From: Caulobacteraceae bacterium
GTDB taxonomy: Bacteria; Pseudomonadota; Alphaproteobacteria; Caulobacterales; Caulobacteraceae
Reading direction: 5' to 3'
DNA: 58,263 nucleotides
Assembly: GCA_019247715.1 (NCBI GenBank)
Contig: JAFBAO010000028.1
Coordinates: 1-58,263, forward strand
Shown: piece after piece, positions 53,853-58,263 of the stretch
Layout: every line of letters starts with the position of its first letter
Numbering within the stretch: the first letter of the stretch is position 1
Translations under genes and position numbers: made by a program
Notes under the pieces: generated by a model
Database searches by the model: none
What the model was told of the DNA's origin: nothing
What the model saw: only the letters and a program-made list of their open reading frames with translations

Positions 53853-54376
53853 ATGACTGTTGGAGGACTGAGCGCGCTTGGCCGCGTCGGCCGGCCCTCG
53901 CAACGCGCCCTCGCCAAGCAGCGCACCCGGGAAAAGATCCTGGCCGCCGCCTCGGCGAGATCGTCGGCGCCGAGCAGGAAAGGCTCGTGCGGGAAATGCG
54001 CGACGCCTCCCAAGGGCTTCGGGGACGCCCGGCGGTCGAAGCCATCCTGGATGCGGCCGCCCGCCGGCACATGGCCGAGCTTCCGCTCCTCAACGCCACG
54101 ATGAGCGTCCTGTGGTCGCAGGATCTCGGACGGCTGATGTGCAAGCGACTCGGCCGGCCGCCGGCGATCGAGCTGATCGGGGCGGTCCTCAAGGACGCCG
54201 CGGCGCTGGGCGCGCCCATGGCGGACGCCGATCCCGAGCTGCTCGCGGAGATGCTCTGGGGCGTCTATATGGCGGCCCTGCGGCGGACGATCCGCGAGAA
54301 CCTCGACCTCGAGGCGCTGCGGGGCCTGGTCCGCGACCAGGTCGAAGTCCTGCTCACCGGGGCGACGCGGAACTAG
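53853..54376 (+). pseudogene. TetR-family regulator lacking its DNA-binding core, frameshifted
   Basis: The N-terminal frame reads GRPSQRALAKQRTREKILAAAS, the standard lead-in to a TetR helix-turn-helix. The helices that should follow are missing. The C-terminal ligand-binding part continues in another frame from about 53950 (GEIVGAEQERLVREMRDASQ, then RPAVEAILDAAARRHMAELP to the stop at 54376). Comparison with the intact TetR next door suggests that roughly 38-40 residues, including the entire recognition helix, were deleted with a net 3n+1 base loss. The remaining C-terminal half is otherwise good, so the event may be recent. A sequencing or assembly error is possible but would not restore the missing helices. 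Confidence 0.7.
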
Positions 54377-54415
54377 GAGACCGCTTCGGCCGGCGCGACG
54401 GGGGGAGGGGAGCGC

Positions 54416-55018
54416 GTGTTGAGTCTGCGGGCAGCGCGAAAGGACGCCACCCGGCGGCGCGTGGTCGACGCGGCGCGCGAGCTCTTCGAGGACGTAGGCT
54501 ACGAGGCGGCCACCATCCGCGCCATCGCCCGGCGCGCGGGCGTTTCGGTGGGCAGCGTCTTCACGAGCTTCACCTGCAAGGCGCACGTGCTCAGCCAGGT
54601 CATGCAGGAGCGGCTGGGCGAACTCTACGCCGAATTGGAGCGGCTCCTGCCCCATCTGCGCGGCTCGGCCGTCGACCGCTGCCGTTCCTTGTTCGCCGTC
54701 CACTACGCCTTCGAGCTTCGCCGTTCGCGCCTGTTTCTCGCCTATGTCGCCGCCGCGTTCGACTGGGAGACGGCGCCGAACGTTCCGCCCCTGGGCGCCA
54801 ATCCGAGGCTGCGGGGCATGGTGCAGGCGTGCCTGGAAGCCGGGGTGGCGCGCGGCGAGCTGCGCGGCGACATCGATCAGGAGCTGGTGGTCGACCTGCT
54901 GATCGGAGTCTACGCCTGGAACTACCGGCTGGCGGCTTCGGACGGGGCGGACGAAAAGCGGCTGGTTTCCCTGATGGACCGCCAGATCGGCACGATCTTC
55001 GACGGGCTGGCCGCGTAG
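54416..55018 (+). CDS. TetR-family transcriptional regulator
   Basis: A 200-residue repressor. The HTH reads ARELFEDVGYEAATIRAIAR followed by RAGVSVGSVFTSFTCKAHVL, a normal TetR recognition region. The rest is a helical ligand-binding domain (YAFELRRSRLFLAYVAAAFD). It starts at GTG 54416 (TTG 54419 also possible) after GGGGGGAGGGG. The neighbouring pseudogene is another TetR copy of different sequence. The convergent alpha/beta hydrolase gene ends one base away; regulation of that gene by this TetR is not shown. Confidence 0.88.
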   Translation: MLSLRAARKDATRRRVVDAARELFEDVGYEAATIRAIARRAGVSVGSVFTSFTCKAHVLSQVMQERLGELYAELERLLPHLRGSAVDRCRSLFAVHYAFELRRSRLFLAYVAAAFDWETAPNVPPLGANPRLRGMVQACLEAGVARGELRGDIDQELVVDLLIGVYAWNYRLAASDGADEKRLVSLMDRQIGTIFDGLAA

Positions 55019-55019
55019 A

Positions 55020-55814
55020 TCAGCTCGGCAAGGCGTCGTCGAGCCAGCCTTCCAGGAAATCGAACACCGTCGCCTTGTAGAGGGCGTGGGGGATCGCCGA
55101 GAAGTGGTCCACGCCCGGCAGGGTGACCGCCTTGGCGCCGGGAATGGCGTCGGCCAGGCCCTGGGGATCGCCGGCCAGCTGGTCGCGTGCGCCGGCCACC
55201 ACGAGCGTCGGAACCGCGATCGCCGCCACGTCGGCTGGCGAGAGGCGACCGCCGCCGCGGGCCTCGCTGCAGGCGGCGAGCGCCAGACGGTCCTCGCCCT
55301 GCTCGTCTGCGAACAAGCGAAAGCTCTTCAGGATCGGGTCGGAAACGGTTTCCGGGTCCGCCGCCCGCATGGCCTGCGCCATCGTCATTCCCCCTTCCGA
55401 CGGCTTCGGCGGCTCGAACATCCGGCCTCCGACGCCGCCGACGATCAGATTGCCGATGCGGTCCGGATGGGAGAGGGCGGTCTGCAGCGAGAGGTGGGCG
55501 CCCATCGAATAGCCCATCAGATCCACGCGCCGCAGGCCCAGGTGGTCCATCAGGCCGACCACGTCGCCCAGGAAGCTGTCCCAGCCGTAGGCCGCCGCCT
55601 CGTGCGGCTTGTCGCTCTCGCCGTGGCCGCGCAGGTCCAGGGCCACCATCCGATAGCCCTTGCGCTCGAAGGCCTGGAACCAGCCCAGGCGGCGCCAGTT
55701 TTCGGCCCGGCTGGTGGCGAAGCCGTGGATCAGCATCGCCGTCCCCGCGGGCTCGCCGGCGGGCTGGATGTCGTCGTAGGCGATGCTGAGCCCGCCCGAA
55801 GAGAAGGTCGCCAT
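55020..55814 (-). CDS. Alpha/beta-fold hydrolase
   Basis: A 264-residue serine hydrolase. The oxyanion loop is AMLIHGFATSRAENWRRLGW, then VALDLRGHGESDKPHE. The nucleophile Ser is in VDLMGYSMGAHLSLQTALSH, the acid in LVVAGARDQLAGDPQGLADA, and the catalytic His in VTLPGVDHFSAIPHALYKA. Substrate unknown; relatives act on esters, lactones or epoxides. The ATG at 55814 is clear. It is divergent from nothing and followed by the convergent TetR gene. Confidence 0.88.
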   Translation of the reverse strand: MATFSSGGLSIAYDDIQPAGEPAGTAMLIHGFATSRAENWRRLGWFQAFERKGYRMVALDLRGHGESDKPHEAAAYGWDSFLGDVVGLMDHLGLRRVDLMGYSMGAHLSLQTALSHPDRIGNLIVGGVGGRMFEPPKPSEGGMTMAQAMRAADPETVSDPILKSFRLFADEQGEDRLALAACSEARGGGRLSPADVAAIAVPTLVVAGARDQLAGDPQGLADAIPGAKAVTLPGVDHFSAIPHALYKATVFDFLEGWLDDALPS

Positions 55815-55853
55815 GCGCGCGACCTAACCAGCGGCTTCGCCCCTCCGCAAGCC

Positions 55854-56318
55854 TCAGCGCACGCCCGTGGACCCGAACCCGCCGACGCCTCTCTCGGTCT
55901 CCCCGAGCGCCTCGACTTCCAGGAGCGCCGCCCGGACCACGGGCGCGATCAGTAGTTGGGCGATGCGATCGCCCCGGCGGACGATGAAGTCCTTCTCGCC
56001 GAGATTGGCCAGGATCACCATGACCTCGCCCCGATAGTCCGCATCGATGGTGCCGGGGCTGTTGAGGCAGGTCACCCCGGAGCGCAGCGCCAGTCCCGAC
56101 CTCGGCCGCACCTGGCCCTCGAAGCCGGGGGGAATCGCCATGACGAGTCCGGTGGGCACCGCCGTCCGATCGCCAGGATGCAAGGTGATCGGCGCATCGG
56201 CGGGCGCCGCGGCGCGCAGGTCCATGCCGGCGGCATGGACGCTCTCGTAGGCGGGCAGCGGCAGGTCGGCGCCGTGGGGGAGCCGCATCACCTCCACGGT
56301 CGGCGCCGTGGCGCTCAT
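55854..56318 (-). CDS. dut: dUTP diphosphatase
   Basis: Dut hydrolyses dUTP to dUMP, preventing uracil in DNA and feeding thymidylate synthesis. The 154-residue homotrimer subunit shows motif 1 ([12 protein letters not shown]), motif 2 ([13 protein letters not shown]), motif 3 ([20 protein letters not shown]), motif 4 ([15 protein letters not shown]) and motif 5 ([13 protein letters not shown]). Start ATG 56318 overlaps the coaBC stop by four bases (ATGA), so the pair is coupled, a frequent order in proteobacteria. Confidence 0.95.
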   Translation of the reverse strand: MSATAPTVEVMRLPHGADLPLPAYESVHAAGMDLRAAAPADAPITLHPGDRTAVPTGLVMAIPPGFEGQVRPRSGLALRSGVTCLNSPGTIDADYRGEVMVILANLGEKDFIVRRGDRIAQLLIAPVVRAALLEVEALGETERGVGGFGSTGVR

Positions 56319-57511
56319 GCCAGCGTCTCGGCGATCCGGGCGGCCAGGCGCCTGGCCACCTCGGCCTTGGCGACTTTCGGCCACGCCTCCGCCCCCTTGG
56401 AGGAGATCAGCATGATCTCGTTGTCGTCGCCGCCCATGATCCCGTCGGCGCTGACGTCGTTGGCGACGATCCAGTCGCAGCCCTTCCGCTTCAGCTTGGC
56501 GCGCGCGTGCGCTTCGAGGTCGTTCGTCTCCGCGGCGAAGCCCACCACCAGGGCCGGGCGTCCGGGCTTGCGGGCGGCCAGGTCGGCGAGGATGTCGGGC
56601 GTCTCCACCAGCCGCACCACCGGGGGCCCTTCATGGCTCTTCTTCAGCTTGACGGCGAAGGCCTCGTCGGGCCGCCAGTCGGCCACGGCGGCGACGCACA
56701 CTGCTGCATCTGCAGGCAGCGCAGTGCGGCAGGCGGCCAGCATCTGCGCGGCGGTCTCCACGTCGATGCGCGCCACGCCGGCGGGCGCCGCCAGCGCCGT
56801 CGGTCCCGAGACCAGCGTCACCTTCGCCCCGAGGGCGGCGAGGGCTTCGGCGATGGCGTAACCCTGCTTGCCGCTCGAGCGGTTGGTGATCACCCGCACC
56901 GGGTCCAGCGGCTCGGCGGTGGGCCCGGCCGTCACAATCACGTGCCTGCCGGCCAGGGGTCCGGACCGCGCCCGGTCCAGGGCCGCGGTGATGGCCGCGA
57001 AGATCGCCTCCGGCTCGGCCATCCGGCCGGGGCCGAACTCGCCACAGGCCATGGGCCCCTCGTCCGGCCCGACGATGGCGACCCCGTCGGCCTTCAGGGT
57101 GGCCAGGTTGCGCTGCGTCGCCGCATGCAGCCACATCCGCACGTTCATCGCCGGCGCCATCAGCACCGGCTTGTCGGTGGCGAGCAACGCCGTCGAGGCG
57201 AGGTCGTCGGCGAGGCCGTGGGCGGCCTTGGCCATCAGGTCGGCGGTCGCCGGGGCGATCACCACGAGGTCCGCCGAACGCGACAACTCGATATGGCCCA
57301 TCTCGGCCTCGTCGGTGAGGCTGAAGAGGTCGCCGTGGACCTTGTCCTCGCAAAGGGCGGCCAGCGAAAGCGGCGTCACGAACTCGGCCCCGGCGCGGGT
57401 CAGCACCGGCCGCACGGCGATCTCGGCCTTGCGCAGCAACCGCACCAGCCCCAGCGCCTTGTAGGCCGCCACGCCGCCGCCGACGATGAGAAGGACGCGT
57501 CGCTGGCTCAA
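56315..57511 (-). CDS. coaBC: Phosphopantothenoylcysteine synthetase/decarboxylase
   Basis: CoaBC adds cysteine to 4'-phosphopantothenate and decarboxylates the product in coenzyme A synthesis. The 398-residue protein has the decarboxylase half with [18 protein letters not shown], the active His in [29 protein letters not shown] and [20 protein letters not shown] (Cys). The synthetase half has [20 protein letters not shown] and [21 protein letters not shown] chose the TTG at 57511 because GGAGGGG is correctly spaced; the frame is open to a second TTG at 57562 without a ribosome-binding site. It is coupled to dut. Confidence 0.92.
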   Translation of the reverse strand: MSQRRVLLIVGGGVAAYKALGLVRLLRKAEIAVRPVLTRAGAEFVTPLSLAALCEDKVHGDLFSLTDEAEMGHIELSRSADLVVIAPATADLMAKAAHGLADDLASTALLATDKPVLMAPAMNVRMWLHAATQRNLATLKADGVAIVGPDEGPMACGEFGPGRMAEPEAIFAAITAALDRARSGPLAGRHVIVTAGPTAEPLDPVRVITNRSSGKQGYAIAEALAALGAKVTLVSGPTALAAPAGVARIDVETAAQMLAACRTALPADAAVCVAAVADWRPDEAFAVKLKKSHEGPPVVRLVETPDILADLAARKPGRPALVVGFAAETNDLEAHARAKLKRKGCDWIVANDVSADGIMGGDDNEIMLISSKGAEAWPKVAKAEVARRLAARIAETLA

Positions 57512-57646
57512 GGGCCCCTCCGGTGGATGGCCGCTCTTAGCTTGAAGGCGAGCCCTAGACAAACCGGCGGCGGCGATTATGCCGGACTTGACTAGGATTT
57601 CTAGCTGGTCTGGTATAGCTCCGGTAGATCGCCGGAGGGATTCGCC

Positions 57647-58263
57647 ATGCAGCGGGACCGGTTCATTGCTTTTGCCCTCTGGCTCTCCGCCGCTGGGCTG
57701 GCCGTCGCGCTAATGGCCGCGCCTCTTCTAGTCCTAGACCCGGCTCGCCACAGTCTGTGGCTCGCGTGCTTCGTCGTCGGAGCCGCTATCATGCTTCTAT
57801 GCCTGGTCGTTGGGTTGGTCGCCGCCGTTACGGATGAACGCGAGCGCGAAGAGCTGGGGAGACGCCACAAGATGGTGCCGCTTATAGGTATGGTCGCCTG
57901 CGGGATCGGGTTCGCCATCTTCGCCGGTTTGTATTTCTCGCCCAGCAAATCTAAAACAATCGCAGGGCCGCCCCCTACAGTCTCTGTGCCAGCTCTATTT
58001 GTCGAATGCCGCCCCGCATTCTCTCCGCGAACAGTTCCTCCAAGCGGGTATTATTGGAGCCTTACGCTAAACTCCGAGCTAATTGGAGAAGCGCTCTCGG
58101 AAGGTCATGGTATTCCCGGGACTGCGTTGCCAAGCCACCCCGGTTATGAATGCATAATAACGAATTACGGTACCAGGGCTGTCACGGATGTCCTTTTGCA
58201 GGTTGACGCCCAAGTCGTTGCCGATGGTCCGTCACCCCCCATCAAAAAGACATTTACGATCCC
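57647..58263 (+). CDS. Membrane-anchored protein of unknown function (cut by window edge)
   Basis: An ATG at 57647 with GGAGGG upstream opens a frame of 205 codons without a stop before the window end. Residues 1-110 hold three hydrophobic segments (FIAFALWLSAAGLAVALMAA, LWLACFVVGAAIMLLCLVVG and MVPLIGMVACGIGFAIFAGL). The rest is a soluble part with YYWSLTLNSELIGEAL and YECIITNYGTRAVTDVLLQV, resembling a beta-rich domain. No family recognised. Third codon positions are far less GC-rich (many AT-ending codons) than in neighbouring genes, suggesting transfer. Confidence 0.7.
   Translation, partial: MQRDRFIAFALWLSAAGLAVALMAAPLLVLDPARHSLWLACFVVGAAIMLLCLVVGLVAAVTDEREREELGRRHKMVPLIGMVACGIGFAIFAGLYFSPSKSKTIAGPPPTVSVPALFVECRPAFSPRTVPPSGYYWSLTLNSELIGEALSEGHGIPGTALPSHPGYECIITNYGTRAVTDVLLQVDAQVVADGPSPPIKKTFTI

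Overview
High-GC alphaproteobacterial chromosome, most likely Caulobacterales (a Caulobacter/Phenylobacterium relative). This is inferred from protein content and order, not from a search. The main pointers are a GapR nucleoid protein close to a TacA-type sigma-54 response regulator and a zinc-free 41-residue L36, a TipF-like degenerate EAL flagellar protein next to an ETF/hydroxyacyl-CoA dehydrogenase block, and motA without motB. Nearly all genes look like core chromosome. I see no prophage, insertion sequence, CRISPR array, rRNA or tRNA.

Layout. 1-7 kb: an edge-truncated PAS histidine kinase, a PilZ protein, biotin genes (bioA divergent from overlapping bioF-bioD) and bifunctional mnmC. 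7-12 kb: an alanine-rich heptad lipoprotein, motA, a lytic transglycosylase, rpmJ, gapR with a coupled small gene, and tacA. 12-21 kb: peptidase pepF, an ABC1 kinase, a Tic20-like membrane protein, folB, a pteridine-reductase-like SDR preceded by a 26-residue membrane microprotein, a Nudix hydrolase, an aldehyde dehydrogenase and a D-aminoacylase-type amidohydrolase. 21-27 kb: a C5-cytosine methyltransferase, cysK, a Vsr mismatch endonuclease, and a same-strand run of three poorly known genes (barrel-like protein, GT87 membrane protein, PhyH-type dioxygenase). 27-35 kb: two acyl-CoA dehydrogenases, groESL with a CIRCE-like operator and a strong terminator, a secreted four-cysteine protein whose ribosome-binding site sits in a hairpin, and a MarR regulator.

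34.8-47 kb: a PIN toxin with an unusual two-domain antitoxin under a perfect 10+10 bp palindrome, tadA, an RsuA/RluB pseudouridine synthase, a CPBP protease, rsmD, mutL, lspA-ileS, a second PIN toxin-antitoxin pair, and ribF. 47-58 kb: a HAD phosphatase, tipF-like gene, 3-hydroxybutyryl-CoA dehydrogenase, etfBA, a cobalamin adenosyltransferase with a twin-membrane HIG1 protein, a TetR pseudogene that has lost its DNA-binding core beside an intact TetR gene, an alpha/beta hydrolase, dut and coaBC. An edge-truncated membrane protein of different codon use ends the window.

Together the genes cover fatty-acid oxidation (two dehydrogenases feeding ETF, plus a hydroxyacyl-CoA dehydrogenase), cofactor synthesis (biotin, folate, FAD, CoA, adenosylcobalamin), tRNA/rRNA modification (MnmC, TadA, RsmD, RsuA/RluB type), mismatch repair (MutL, Vsr) and flagellar/cell-cycle functions (MotA, TipF, GapR, TacA). 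The most novel element is the PIN toxin with a fused DUF7662-like plus ribbon-helix-helix-like antitoxin. The other notable items are the 26-residue microprotein, the ribosome-binding-site hairpin beside groESL, and the HTH-deleted TetR.
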